From Longitalea arenae (lineage in GTDB: Bacteria; Bacteroidota; Bacteroidia; Chitinophagales; Chitinophagaceae), in the NCBI RefSeq assembly GCF_016924755.1, contig NZ_JAFFJX010000001.1:744001-808000 (forward strand): a DNA stretch of 64,000 bases, in the 5' to 3' direction. Position numbers and translations under genes: made by a program. The notes beneath the pieces are model-generated. The model made no database searches. It saw only the letters and a list, made by a program, of their open reading frames with translations, and was not told where the DNA came from. Every line of letters starts with the position of its first letter. The stretch's first letter is position 1. This document shows positions 45,236 through 54,727 of this stretch, in pieces.

Positions 45236-45859
45236 ATGAAAAAACTGGATAAGGATTTCTATAATCGTGCCGATGTGGTGAAGATAGCAAAAGAATTGAT
45301 CGGCAAAGTGTTGGTTACCCAATTTGGCGAAGTTATAACGTCGGGCCGTATTGTAGAAACTGAAGCATATGCAGGCGCCATTGACAGGGCTTCACATGCT
45401 TTTGGCGGCAGAAGGACGAACAGAACGGAAGTAATGTATCAGCCTGGCGGAACCGCTTACGTGTACCTCTGTTATGGCATCCATCATTTATTCAATGTGG
45501 TCACTAACCAGAAAGACGTTCCGCATGCGATCCTGATCCGGGCCCTTGACCCGCTGCAAGGCTTAAACACTATGTTGCAAAGGACCGGCAAGAAAAAAGC
45601 CGATTATACCCTTACCAAAGGCCCCGGCAATGTCTCCAAAGCATTGGGCATTCATACCGGTCATACCGGCTGGAATTTGCTGGACGATGAGATATTCATT
45701 GCTTCGGATGATTTTTCGCTAAATAAAAAAGATATTATTGCTACCCCCCGAATTGGGGTTGACTATGCAGGGGAAGACGCGAAACTGCCTTACCGCTTTA
45801 TTTTGAGAGACAACCCATATGTGAGCGGAAAAAAAATAAACCATACCTTATCTGTCTAA
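45236..45859 (+). CDS. 3-methyladenine DNA glycosylase (AAG/MPG family)
   Basis: Excises alkylated purines from DNA. The 207-residue protein has the family core GRIVETEAYAGAIDRASHAFGGRRTNRTEVMYQPGGTAYVYLCYG in outline, including the general-base Glu in VETEAY, and KGPGNVSKALGI. Length and motifs are standard. It is followed by the DASS transporter with only a few bases between. Confidence 0.93.
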   Translation: MKKLDKDFYNRADVVKIAKELIGKVLVTQFGEVITSGRIVETEAYAGAIDRASHAFGGRRTNRTEVMYQPGGTAYVYLCYGIHHLFNVVTNQKDVPHAILIRALDPLQGLNTMLQRTGKKKADYTLTKGPGNVSKALGIHTGHTGWNLLDDEIFIASDDFSLNKKDIIATPRIGVDYAGEDAKLPYRFILRDNPYVSGKKINHTLSV

Positions 45860-45866
45860 ATTGAGC

Positions 45867-47327
45867 ATGAAACCAATGACCAAACAACTGCGCAACCAAT
45901 TGGCCCTGGGGGCCGGCCTGATCTTATTCCTGATCCTGTTTTTTGTAAATCCTTTTCATTTCGATACCAAAGCGGCCAGGGTGCTGGCTGTTGCTGTTTT
46001 AATGATCACCTGGTGGGTGTCGGAAGCCCTGCCCATGCCGGTGGTGGCGCTGATCCCCCTCGTATTATTTCCATTATTGAATATCATGCCCATTAAAGAA
46101 GTGTCGGCGGGTTATGCCGACTCGAATATCTTTCTGTTCATGGGTGGATTTATGATCGGCCTGGCCATTGAAAAATGGAACCTGCACAAACGCATTGCCC
46201 TCACGATTGTGAACATTACCGGTACCAGCGGCAACCGCATTGTGCTGGGCTTTATTCTGGCCACGGGTTTATTGAGTATGTGGTTGAGCAATACCGCTAC
46301 AACCATGATGATGTATCCCATTGCCGCCTCGGTGATCGCTGTCATTAAAGAAAATCATAAAGGCAATGCCCGGCTCGATAACCTGGCCATATGTATTATG
46401 CTGGCCATTGCCTACGCCAGTAATTTCGGTGGCATAGCAACCATTGTAGGCACACCGCCCAATGTTGCCTTTGTAAGTTTCATTAAAGAAAAATACAATT
46501 ATGCGGTACAGTTTGCCGACTGGATGCTGATCTGTACCCCGCTTTCCCTGTTACTGTTATTCTCGCTGTATTTTTTAATGACAAAATGGTTATACCCCAG
46601 CCGCCTGGGCAGCGACGGCGCCACAAAGGAGCTTATAAAATATGAACTGCAGCAACTTGGCCCGCTGACGGCTTCTGAAAAAAGAGTACTGACCATTTTC
46701 GTTTCCACGGCCCTGTTATGGATCACCAAAGACCTGATCAACCGGCTCAACGTAGTTAAACTCGATGATACTATGATCGCAATGGCGGGCGCCCTTGCTT
46801 TATTCATCTGCCCTGCCGGTGATGGCAGCAAAGAAGGCAGCAGGCGAAAGATCCTCGAATGGGCCGATACATCTAAAATGGCCTGGGGCATCTTGTTGTT
46901 ATTTGGCGGTGGCATTGCGCTGGCCGGGGCCCTTGAAAAGGCAGGGCTGATAAAACAACTGGGGCAATGGATCGCCGGGTTTTCGGGCAGTGGCGGACTG
47001 ATGCTGGTGTTCGTAATTGCGTTGGTATCCTTATTCGTGAGCGAAGTAATGAGCAATATTGCGCAGGTGATCGTATTCTCCCCGGTGATCGGCGGTATTG
47101 CCGATGCCATGCAAATTAATCCGATCCTGCTGGGATTACCTATGTGCCTGGGCGCCAGTTGTGCGAGTATGATGCCCATGGGTACGCCGCCCAATGCCAT
47201 CGTATTTGCCAGCGGTCATATTAAATTCAACCAGATGGTAAAAGCAGGATTTGTAATGAATGTGATCGCGGTCATTCTGATCACCTTGTTTTGCTGGTAC
47301 CTCGTGCCGTTCTTGATGAATTTGTAG
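45867..47327 (+). CDS. DASS/SLC13 family sodium-coupled anion transporter
   Basis: A 486-residue inner membrane transporter of the divalent anion:sodium symporter family (dicarboxylates, sometimes sulfate). The SNT motifs expected in both halves are visible as WLSNTATTMMM near 136 and SNIAQV near 400, and the family signature MGTPPNAIVFASGHI is near 441-455. Around 12 hydrophobic segments. ATG 45867 is used (the frame is open from TTG 45861). Dicarboxylate is the default guess for substrate. Confidence 0.9.
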   Translation: MKPMTKQLRNQLALGAGLILFLILFFVNPFHFDTKAARVLAVAVLMITWWVSEALPMPVVALIPLVLFPLLNIMPIKEVSAGYADSNIFLFMGGFMIGLAIEKWNLHKRIALTIVNITGTSGNRIVLGFILATGLLSMWLSNTATTMMMYPIAASVIAVIKENHKGNARLDNLAICIMLAIAYASNFGGIATIVGTPPNVAFVSFIKEKYNYAVQFADWMLICTPLSLLLLFSLYFLMTKWLYPSRLGSDGATKELIKYELQQLGPLTASEKRVLTIFVSTALLWITKDLINRLNVVKLDDTMIAMAGALALFICPAGDGSKEGSRRKILEWADTSKMAWGILLLFGGGIALAGALEKAGLIKQLGQWIAGFSGSGGLMLVFVIALVSLFVSEVMSNIAQVIVFSPVIGGIADAMQINPILLGLPMCLGASCASMMPMGTPPNAIVFASGHIKFNQMVKAGFVMNVIAVILITLFCWYLVPFLMNL

Positions 47328-47344
47328 TTATTTACGCGTTACGG

Positions 47345-48373
47345 TTAAAAATGCGGGCAGGGTATGCCTTTACTGCCCGGCGGACGTTTAATAAAGATGA
47401 GCGAGATCTCGATACCGCCACGGCTTTGTGAAGCTGCTTTCAGGCTCGAGATATTGACATCGTAGGAAGCTCCCAGCCGGAAACCGCCGAATTCGAGACC
47501 CAGGTAAGGAATGAGAGCGTCGTTAACGTTATTGAAACGGGTCCATACACCTGCATAGAAATTGGTGGGGTTTTCTTCATCGTCATTCATATTGAAACCA
47601 ACAGCACCGCCCGCTACAATATTGGTAGCGCCTGCCTGCCGGCTGAACAATGAACTTACGTATACGGTGCGCGTATTGTTCGCTACGGGTATTGCGCCGC
47701 CAGCGTGCACGGTCAAACGGGGATTTAACGTATAAAAGATATCACCGGTGAAGGATTCTTTTGGCTTATTGAGGTGATAACCGGCAACACCGAGGTAATA
47801 GTTGTTATAGCCGTCGGTGGAACCATTGAAGAGGGCGCCTACGGAAACATCAAAATAACTGAGGTTGATCTGGCGGTCGTTTACAGATTCCCCGCTGGGG
47901 TTCGTCCAGCCCCCGAACTGATCCAGTTCATCTTCGAAATGCAGTTTGGTTCCATCAAGCCTTTTGGTATTATAGGTTCCCTGGAAGCCGACGCCTATTG
48001 AATTCAGTCCATCTTCATCGATGCCTTTGTGGTAAGAGGTGGAGATGGATAACAAATTAGTGGATAGGATACCGTTAGCTGTTTTATCTGTCATTGCCAG
48101 CACACCAACACCCCAGGTATCGAGCTCGGAGATGCGGCTGCGCAAAATGGGTGCGTCGAAAGATGCTGTGGAAGTAACAAATGCCTTACTGATTGCGGGC
48201 CATTGATCGCGGTAATTGCCGGCTATGCGGAAATCGCCATTGAATTTACCGGTCAAAGCAGGGTTCAGTGTAAGGGGAGAAACGAAGAACTGTGAAAAAT
48301 TGGGGTCTTGTGCTGCAGCTGTCTTCAGCAGGGTGCAAGCTAAGATGGCTATATAAAATTTCCTCATCCGCAT
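47345..48373 (-). CDS. PorP/SprF family type IX secretion membrane protein
   Basis: A 342-residue outer-membrane protein. It has a signal peptide (to about 22), then the family hallmark QDPNFSQFFVSPLTLNPALTG, GNYRDQWP and repeated beta-strands to the end. In the family, SprF partners SprB-like adhesins in gliding, and other copies are linked to PorU-dependent secretion. No adhesin gene is adjacent here. ATG 48367 is a possible start. Confidence 0.9.
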   Translation of the reverse strand: MRMRKFYIAILACTLLKTAAAQDPNFSQFFVSPLTLNPALTGKFNGDFRIAGNYRDQWPAISKAFVTSTASFDAPILRSRISELDTWGVGVLAMTDKTANGILSTNLLSISTSYHKGIDEDGLNSIGVGFQGTYNTKRLDGTKLHFEDELDQFGGWTNPSGESVNDRQINLSYFDVSVGALFNGSTDGYNNYYLGVAGYHLNKPKESFTGDIFYTLNPRLTVHAGGAIPVANNTRTVYVSSLFSRQAGATNIVAGGAVGFNMNDDEENPTNFYAGVWTRFNNVNDALIPYLGLEFGGFRLGASYDVNISSLKAASQSRGGIEISLIFIKRPPGSKGIPCPHF

Positions 48374-48504
48374 AGGTTTCGAGTCTTATAACAAAATACG
48401 AAAAAAAACGACATGTCTCAATTAATATGAGCACAATCAACCATTAATTTTTCGCACGGGATGTGCCTGCACAAAAAAAGAATTCTCTAAAGTATAAACC
48501 CCTA

Positions 48505-49155
48505 TCACATCTGCACTTTGGTACCGAAAGCGAGATCGCCGGCATCACCCAGCCCCGGAACGATATATCCCTTGGCGGTAAGCTCCTCATCGATGGCGCC
48601 GCACCAGATCTTTACATTGGGTTCACTGCGCTGTACATATTCAATGCCCACGGTGCAGGCAATGGCCACCACCACATGAATTTCACTCGGGTGCCCTTCA
48701 TCGCGCAGGTATTGAATGGTTTTTACCAGGGAAGAACCGGTGGCAAGCATGGGATCTGAAATGATCACCACCCGGTTTTCGAGCTCGGGACAGGAAACAT
48801 AATCCAGGCTGATCTCGAAGCTGCCATCGAGCTGGTGCTTGCGGTAGGCGGATATGAATGCATTGTCGGCTTTGTCAAAATAATTCAGCAAACCCTGGTG
48901 CAGGGGTAAGCCCGCCCGCAAAATGGTGGCCAGTACCGGCTGTTCGCGCAGCACTTTACATTGGGAGATGCCCAGGGGTGTTTGTACTTCTTTCTCAATA
49001 TAAGGAAGGCGGCGGCTGATCTCATAAGCGGCTATTTCACCGATCCGTTCCAGATTACGCCTGAACCGCATGCGGTCCTGCTGGATCTGAACATCCCGGA
49101 TCTCACTGATCCACTCACAAACCAGTGAACATTCATTGCTGAGGTTAATAACCAT
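48505..49155 (-). CDS. upp: Uracil phosphoribosyltransferase
   Basis: Salvages uracil with PRPP to UMP. The 216-residue type I PRTase has ILRAGLPLHQGLL near 79-91, the PRPP loop DPMLATGSSLV near 133-143 and the uracil-binding C-terminus YIVPGLGDAGDLAFGT. Divergent from anmK (97 bp apart). Confidence 0.93.
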   Translation of the reverse strand: MVINLSNECSLVCEWISEIRDVQIQQDRMRFRRNLERIGEIAAYEISRRLPYIEKEVQTPLGISQCKVLREQPVLATILRAGLPLHQGLLNYFDKADNAFISAYRKHQLDGSFEISLDYVSCPELENRVVIISDPMLATGSSLVKTIQYLRDEGHPSEIHVVVAIACTVGIEYVQRSEPNVKIWCGAIDEELTAKGYIVPGLGDAGDLAFGTKVQM

Positions 49156-49252
49156 TTATAAGAGTTTTGGATTTTGGGTGGCGATAGCTGAAATTTGACG
49201 GGCAAATCTATTCCAAATATTCTTTTTTAATAACAGAAATCTACCAAACGCT

Positions 49253-50362
49253 ATGATATATCGGGCAATTGGCATAATGAGCGGCAGTTCACTCGACGGA
49301 TTGGATATCGCTTTCGTTGAATTTCACGAAAGTGCAGGTAAATGGCAGTATGAAATAAAGGCGGCTGATTGCTACCCCTATTCCGAAGAATGGGTGAAAA
49401 AGCTGAAAGGTGCTATTCACCTTAACGCATTGGATTATCATCTTTTGCACACCGAATACGGGCATTATATCGGGGAACAGGTGAATGCCTTCATAAACCA
49501 CCACAACCTGCAATACCAGGTGCAGCTGATCGCTTCGCACGGGCATACCACCTTTCATGCCCCGGCCAAAAAAATGACCGGGCAATTGGGCGATGGCGCC
49601 GCTATAGCGGCGGTTACCGGTATAAATGTGGTAAGCGATCTGCGGGCCATGGATATTGCCCTTGGCGGCCAGGGCGCTCCCATTGTGCCCATCGGCGAGA
49701 AATTACTGCTGGGTGATTATGCGTTTTTCCTCAACCTGGGCGGAATTGCCAATATTTCCTACAACCACCCCGAAAAATATATCGCATTTGATGTTTGTCC
49801 GGCCAACCGGGTCATGAACATGCTGGCGCACGATGCGGGCAAAGCTTTCGACGAAGGCGGACAAATTGCCGCTTCCGGAAAATTACAGGAAGGGTTGTTC
49901 ACCATGCTGAACGACCAGGAGTATTACAGTATGCCTTATCCCAAATCGCTGGCCAATGATTTTGGCACCGATGTCTTGTATCCATTGATAAAAAGCAGCG
50001 GCGTATCCACCCGCGATGCGATGCGCACCATGGTTGAACATATTGCCTACCAGATCAGCAAACCTGTTTTGGAGATACTTGAGAAAATGCCCCCGGTCAA
50101 TGGTTCTGCCGGTTTGAAACTGCTGGCTACCGGCGGCGGCGCCCACAATGGTTTTTTGATGGAACGTTTACAGGCCGTATTACAGCCTGCCGGCGTGGAA
50201 GTGGAGATGACGCATAAAATACTGATCGATTTTAAAGAGGCCCTTATTATGGCGCTGATAGGCGTTCTGCGCTGGCGCGAAGAGTATAATGTGCTGGCTT
50301 CGGTTACCGGCGCTTCCCGCAGCAGCATTGGCGGTGCGGTTTGGATAGGGCAGGAGGCGTGA
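49253..50362 (+). CDS. anmK: Anhydro-N-acetylmuramic acid kinase
   Basis: Phosphorylates and opens anhydroMurNAc in peptidoglycan recycling. The 369-residue kinase starts with GIMSGSSLDGLDIAFVEF (ATP site), contains ASHGHTTFHAP, GDGAAIAAVTGINVVSDLRAMDIALGGQGAPIVPIGE in outline and CPANRVMN, and the late LLATGGGAHN. Length and motifs are standard. Confidence 0.93.
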   Translation: MIYRAIGIMSGSSLDGLDIAFVEFHESAGKWQYEIKAADCYPYSEEWVKKLKGAIHLNALDYHLLHTEYGHYIGEQVNAFINHHNLQYQVQLIASHGHTTFHAPAKKMTGQLGDGAAIAAVTGINVVSDLRAMDIALGGQGAPIVPIGEKLLLGDYAFFLNLGGIANISYNHPEKYIAFDVCPANRVMNMLAHDAGKAFDEGGQIAASGKLQEGLFTMLNDQEYYSMPYPKSLANDFGTDVLYPLIKSSGVSTRDAMRTMVEHIAYQISKPVLEILEKMPPVNGSAGLKLLATGGGAHNGFLMERLQAVLQPAGVEVEMTHKILIDFKEALIMALIGVLRWREEYNVLASVTGASRSSIGGAVWIGQEA

Positions 50363-50367
50363 GAACA

Positions 50368-50439
50368 ATGTGCTGATTTGCTAATGTGCTGATGTGCTAA
50401 TGTGATAATGTGATAATTCGATAATGTGATAATTCGATA
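50368..50439. repeat. Nine octads (ATNNGCTR / ATNNGATA) after anmK
   Basis: Nine in-phase 8-bp units start five bases after the anmK stop and change from the GCTG/GCTA type to the GATA type (reverse complement of the ATTATCAC family). The gap to 50690 continues with a heptad array and has no gene. Confidence 0.9.
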
Positions 50440-50494
50440 ATTTATTGATGTAAGCATCGGAAACGATGACTGGCTTCAGCTGAATGTAAAGCCT

Positions 50495-50669
50495 GGTAAC
50501 CAGCAACCGGTAACCGGCAACTGGTAACCGGCAACCGGTAACTGGTACCCGGCAACCGGTAACCGGCAACCGGTAACTGGTATCCGGCAACCGGCAACTG
50601 GTACCTGGTAACCGGTAACCGGCAACCGGTAACTGGTACCCGGCAACCGGTAACCGGTAACTGGTAACA
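50495..50669. repeat. 25 heptads of form GGYANCN before an M28 gene
   Basis: Units GGTAACC, GGCAACC, GGTAACT, GGTACCC and similar run in phase for 175 bp, the same unit family and the same number of units (25) as the array at 24110-24284. It ends 21 bp before the next start codon. Confidence 0.9.
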
Positions 50670-50690
50670 AAGAAGTATATTAGCTTACCG

Positions 50691-52448
50691 ATGTTTTCAT
50701 CGATCAAAAACCTTATCATGACCAGGAACCTTACTTTATCCTTTAAACTTCTCCTGCTGCTATTGACGAGCAGCTCCGCCTGGGCGCAGCCTGCTGCCCT
50801 TGAAAAAAAATACTTTAAAATTCTGCAGAAGACTTTCGATGAGCAACAAGCCTACAACACTGTATGGTTTGTTGAACAGCGCTGGCGCCTGGCCGGCAAT
50901 AGTGGTTTCAATGAAAGTATTTACCATGTAGAAAAAATACTGCAACAGGCGGGATTTAAAAAAGAGACCAGCGGCGAAGCAACGGGAACGCTTACCTATC
51001 GCATTGAGAAAAGACCCATGAAGCGCCTGACCTGGGAACCCATTGACGCCAGTTTGTATATCGTGGGCGAAAAAGAACCGCTGCTGCAGTTCAAGACCAA
51101 TCGCAATATGATCGCCATGTATTCGGCATCTACACCGGCGGAAGGCGTAACCGCCGAACTGGTGTATGCCGGCAATGGTGCTGCCAAAGAGCTGGAAGGC
51201 GCAGCGGTGAAGGGCAAAATTGTAATGGCAGAAACCGGTATTGGCAGTGTATATAATAATGCCATCAAAAACGGGGCGCTGGGAGCGCTGGCCTATTCCA
51301 TGCCGGCTTATAACCAACCGGCAAAATACACCCACTCCATTCAATTCCAGGGCATCGGTTATACAGATTCCATCAATCAGAAATGGGGCATTTTGTTATC
51401 CTATGCGGCCAAGGAAAAGCTGAAAGCGGCGCTGGCAAAAGGGCCTGTTACGGTAAAAGTGGTGGTGAAAACCCGGATATATGCTTCAGAAGAATTGACC
51501 CTGGTAGCCAATGTGCGTGGCCGGAGCCGTCCCGACGAACGCTTTGTATTCAGCGCACATGTGCAGGAGCCGGGCGCCAATGATAATGCGTCAGGTGTAG
51601 GGGCGCTGGCTGAAATGGCCCGTACCACAGCTGCATTGGTGCAGAAACGCAAACTAAAACCCGAACGCACCCTTACTTTTTTGTGGGGCGATGAGATCGT
51701 TTCCACGCGCCGTTATATCGAGGACGATTCCATCAGGGCCACTGGTATAAAGTGGGGGTTGAGCCTGGATATGGTAGGCGAAGACATTCAAAAGACCGGC
51801 GGCAGTTTCCTGATTGAAAAAATGCCCGATCCTTCGGCTATCTGGACCCGTGGCAATGAAAAGCACAGCGAATGGGGCGGCAGCCCGATGAAGGAATCGG
51901 AGATGTTCCCGCATTATTTTAACGACCTGCTGTTGAACAGGTGTTTATTTGAGGCAGCGGGCACCGGCTGGGTGGTAAAAACCAATCCGTTTGAGGGTGG
52001 CAGTGATCATACCCCTTTTCTGGCCGCAAAAATCCCCGGTTTACTCATGTGGCATTTTACCGATGTATTCTATCATACCGATGCCGACCGCCTCGACATG
52101 GTATCGCCGGTTGAAATGAAACATGTTGCCAAAAGCGCGCTGGCTACTGCTTACCTGCTTACGACGGCTAACGACAAGACCGCAGCGGCCCTGATCAAAG
52201 ACCTTACGCGCAACGCCTTAGAACGCCTGCAAACCGAATTTCACCTCAGTAAAAAAGCGGTTGAAGCAGGTGGTGATAAAACCAAAGAGCAGCATATCCT
52301 GGAAGTGTGGGGCGACTGGTATCTGAAAGCCCTGGCTACGGCGATAGACATTCCGGCCGGAGACCCAGGTTGGCGGGTTTTGCATGCCATTGAAAAAGGA
52401 CAGCAATTGGTTAAGGAGCATACCGCGTCTTATATTTCGAGGCTGTAG
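50691..52448 (+). CDS. Exported M28 family peptidase (copy 2)
   Basis: A 585-residue protein with a signal peptide ending SSAWAQ (ATG 50718 may be the true start). It has a PA-type insert (about 150-225) and an M28 domain. The zinc-site sequence is SAHVQEPGANDNASGVGAL: His and the first Asp-equivalent deviate from HxD (HVQ), while NDNASG and WGDEIVSTRRY are near-canonical, and GGSDHTPF supplies a late His. A weakened or altered metal site is possible. Substrate unknown. Confidence 0.82.
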   Translation: MFSSIKNLIMTRNLTLSFKLLLLLLTSSSAWAQPAALEKKYFKILQKTFDEQQAYNTVWFVEQRWRLAGNSGFNESIYHVEKILQQAGFKKETSGEATGTLTYRIEKRPMKRLTWEPIDASLYIVGEKEPLLQFKTNRNMIAMYSASTPAEGVTAELVYAGNGAAKELEGAAVKGKIVMAETGIGSVYNNAIKNGALGALAYSMPAYNQPAKYTHSIQFQGIGYTDSINQKWGILLSYAAKEKLKAALAKGPVTVKVVVKTRIYASEELTLVANVRGRSRPDERFVFSAHVQEPGANDNASGVGALAEMARTTAALVQKRKLKPERTLTFLWGDEIVSTRRYIEDDSIRATGIKWGLSLDMVGEDIQKTGGSFLIEKMPDPSAIWTRGNEKHSEWGGSPMKESEMFPHYFNDLLLNRCLFEAAGTGWVVKTNPFEGGSDHTPFLAAKIPGLLMWHFTDVFYHTDADRLDMVSPVEMKHVAKSALATAYLLTTANDKTAAALIKDLTRNALERLQTEFHLSKKAVEAGGDKTKEQHILEVWGDWYLKALATAIDIPAGDPGWRVLHAIEKGQQLVKEHTASYISRL

Positions 52449-52625
52449 CGGATGAGTTGATAGAGTTGATATAACGGATAATGTTTACCGGAGTTATTAG
52501 GTTGTTGAGTTGTTCAGTTGTTGAGTTATTGAGTGAATAAGTGGTGTAAGATGGATAAAAGCAGTGGAAAAAAAGGTTTCGCTAACTGCCAACTGCAAAC
52601 TGTGAACTTTGAACTGTGAACTGCC
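52449..52625. repeat. Octad (GTTGTTNA) and heptad (AACTGNN) arrays
   Basis: Seven 8-bp units GTTGTTGA-like at 52493-52548 and six exact 7-bp units AACTGCC/AACTGCA/AACTGTG/AACTTTG at 52584-52625, between the M28 gene and a convergent small gene. Confidence 0.85.
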
Positions 52626-52631
52626 ATTCAC

Positions 52632-52661
52632 AAAAAAAGCACCCCGGAAAACCGGAATGCT
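52632..52661 (-). terminator. Terminator of the small exported protein gene
   Basis: AGCACCCCGG at 52639-52648 pairs with CCGGAATGCT at 52652-52661 (two mismatches). Read on the minus strand it is followed by seven T. Confidence 0.7.
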
Positions 52662-52706
52662 CTTTTCTAAATTACTATTGATAGTTGAATGACTGGACGC
52701 TGTTCT

Positions 52707-53108
52707 TTATTTCAGTTTGTTTACTACTGTTTCTTCAACATAAGTATGGCTTCTGTTGATAGTATATACTTCAGTAGTATTGTTCTTTTTAGATTTAACA
52801 GATACGTTCAGGGCAGTATCACCGAATTCTTCCGTTTTCAACATGAACTTTTTAGTGATGTTGGCGCCTTTGAATTTATCGGTATACAGCACATTACCTG
52901 ATTCATCGCGGAAAGTTACAGTGAACTCATCATCTTCAGTATTGGTCAGGTTCAGCTCAAATACGGGCTGGTTTTCCATGTTTCCGATGAATCTTAATTC
53001 TGTATTATGTTGTTTTTTACCTCCGTCGTTAGCCAGTGTTACCGTTGAAGAACCTACGGTTAAAGTGATTAATGTGATAAGGGCGATTGCATAATTAACT
53101 GCTTTCAT
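52707..53108 (-). CDS. Small exported beta-rich protein of unknown function
   Basis: A 133-residue protein with a clear signal peptide (about 1-26) and an all-beta remainder: QPVFELNLTNTEDDEFTVTF, NVLYTDKFKGANITKKF and a final YTINRSHTYVEETVVNKLK. It looks like a single immunoglobulin-like or carboxypeptidase-regulatory-like domain, common as small periplasmic proteins in Bacteroidota. The frame is open to 53189, but ATG 53108 gives the signal peptide. No partner gene nearby. Confidence 0.75.
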   Translation of the reverse strand: MKAVNYAIALITLITLTVGSSTVTLANDGGKKQHNTELRFIGNMENQPVFELNLTNTEDDEFTVTFRDESGNVLYTDKFKGANITKKFMLKTEEFGDTALNVSVKSKKNNTTEVYTINRSHTYVEETVVNKLK

Positions 53109-53332
53109 AGTTGTAATGTTTATATGTATTGCTTTATTACGTTGGTTGTATGGGACAATCGCGGAGGCAGGCAAAACGTAGAATTTCAAGATGTGGGCAA
53201 CGTAGTTTTACGAGTTGTACACCCTTTTGGTGTGTTCGTTGCGTTTCGTAATGCAAACATACATCAGGTTTCACCAGCACGGAAATCAACTAAAGGCCTT
53301 TTTTAGGATGGGTAAGGCCCCATTGGAAAGTT

Positions 53333-53357
53333 AAAACCCGCTGTGGGAGCGGGTTTT
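53333..53357. terminator. Bidirectional terminator
   Basis: AAAACCCGCT at 53333-53342 pairs exactly with AGCGGGTTTT at 53348-53357. It lies 48 bp past the stop of the minus-strand frameshifted gene. Between here and 53108 I see no other feature. Confidence 0.72.
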
Positions 53358-53405
53358 GAGATGATCAGGTCATGATGTCCAACCGTTATTCACGTGTTGT
53401 AATAC

Positions 53406-54541
53406 TTATTTTTTCTGCATCTTTATTTTCCGGTTACCACTGCCTATAACATACATACCAGGTTGTAAATGAGATACATCAATCTTTAAAGAGTTGTTCA
53501 TGGCAGGTGCTGAGCGATATAAGCAGTTTCCATACAGATCTGTAATGGTTACCAGTTCACCGGCCATCATACCGGTTACCTGTATAACATTTGTAAATGG
53601 ATTTGGATAACACTGGATGGTTGTAGGGGTCCGCTGCTCAAAAGAAAGGGTTGTAGTATAACGTATATCCCCCGATGCTGTTGTCATTTTTAACCGGTAG
53701 AATGACTTGCCGGCTAAAGGATGTGCATCTATGAAGTTATATAAAGCAGTAACCTTGTTCATTTGCGTTACACCCGGTACGAGTTCCCATGTTCTTTCAT
53801 TGGCCGATCGTTCAACGGCTACCGACGTAGTTCCTTCGATAGCATTTGCTTTCCAGGATAGTTTGGCCGATTGGTTTGATCCATTCGTTACCAGGAGCTG
53901 AATTGTCCGGGCCGGCAGTATGGAAGGGTCGAGGTAATAAACGGTGATGCTGATATGATCGATCCGCGCAGCGGGCAGTAAGCCCACTATGCCAAGTATT
54001 TCTGCAGAAATGGCCACGCCAAAGTTGGTGCTGTTAATATCTGCGGGTGTCCAGGTGGTGCCCATAGGGCATTCGTATTGCCATAAGTTGAAATAGCATC
54101 AAGATCCTCGGACCATATGGTATTTTGCGCCATATTGGTACCGGTAATCGATCCGTTCTTGATAATGCGCACACTATGATCTGTTACACTGGTAAGATTG
54201 AGCAGCAGGTTGGTTGCACTTTTTTCTACATGTACTTCGATGCCGCAAATAGCCGCTGCCGTGGGAATGGAAAATCCGAAATTGGTGGCTTGCAGGTAAT
54301 CTGTTTGTCCGCTCAGCAGGCTAAGGATCGACGAAGCGGTAGAGCGGTTGTTGTCATTCGTTAGAATGTTCGAAGGATTGCTGAATGAATAGTCGCTTCC
54401 GGGAAATGAGGTGCTTGCAGAGGCGCCCGGACTATTAGGGCCTGAAGCAGTACATTGGGCTTGCGTAAAAACATTGATGAAAAGAGCACAAAGCGTTAGC
54501 ATGGCAATCTTGTTGCCGCTGGGTACGGTTAATGGATACAT
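53406..54541 (-). pseudogene. Frameshifted exported protein with type IX C-terminal sorting domain
   Basis: Two minus-strand frames belong to one gene. The first (from ATG 54541) has a signal peptide ending FTQAQC and a beta-rich domain to NTNALW. The second resumes at about 54065 with GTTWTPADIN and continues through a fibronectin-like region to a type A sorting domain (CYPNPFTNVIQVTG to PGMYVIGSGNRKIKMQKK). One missing G in the GGG at about 54061-54063 would restore a single frame. PorU and PorV in this window would handle the intact product. Sequencing error is the main alternative to a real break. Confidence 0.8.
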
Positions 54542-54727
54542 GATTAATAGGGTTAATGATAATTGAATGCCTGCACGCACATCCGGTCCAGCTTCACCAG
54601 GCATATATAAAAACACCGGATGCATACAGGAGAACCACTATTGCTTATCAAAAAAGCACCTATTAAGTGATATGTGTATTTATTTCTAAGTGTTAATTAT
54701 TATATGAGTAGAAAATACATATGTGTT

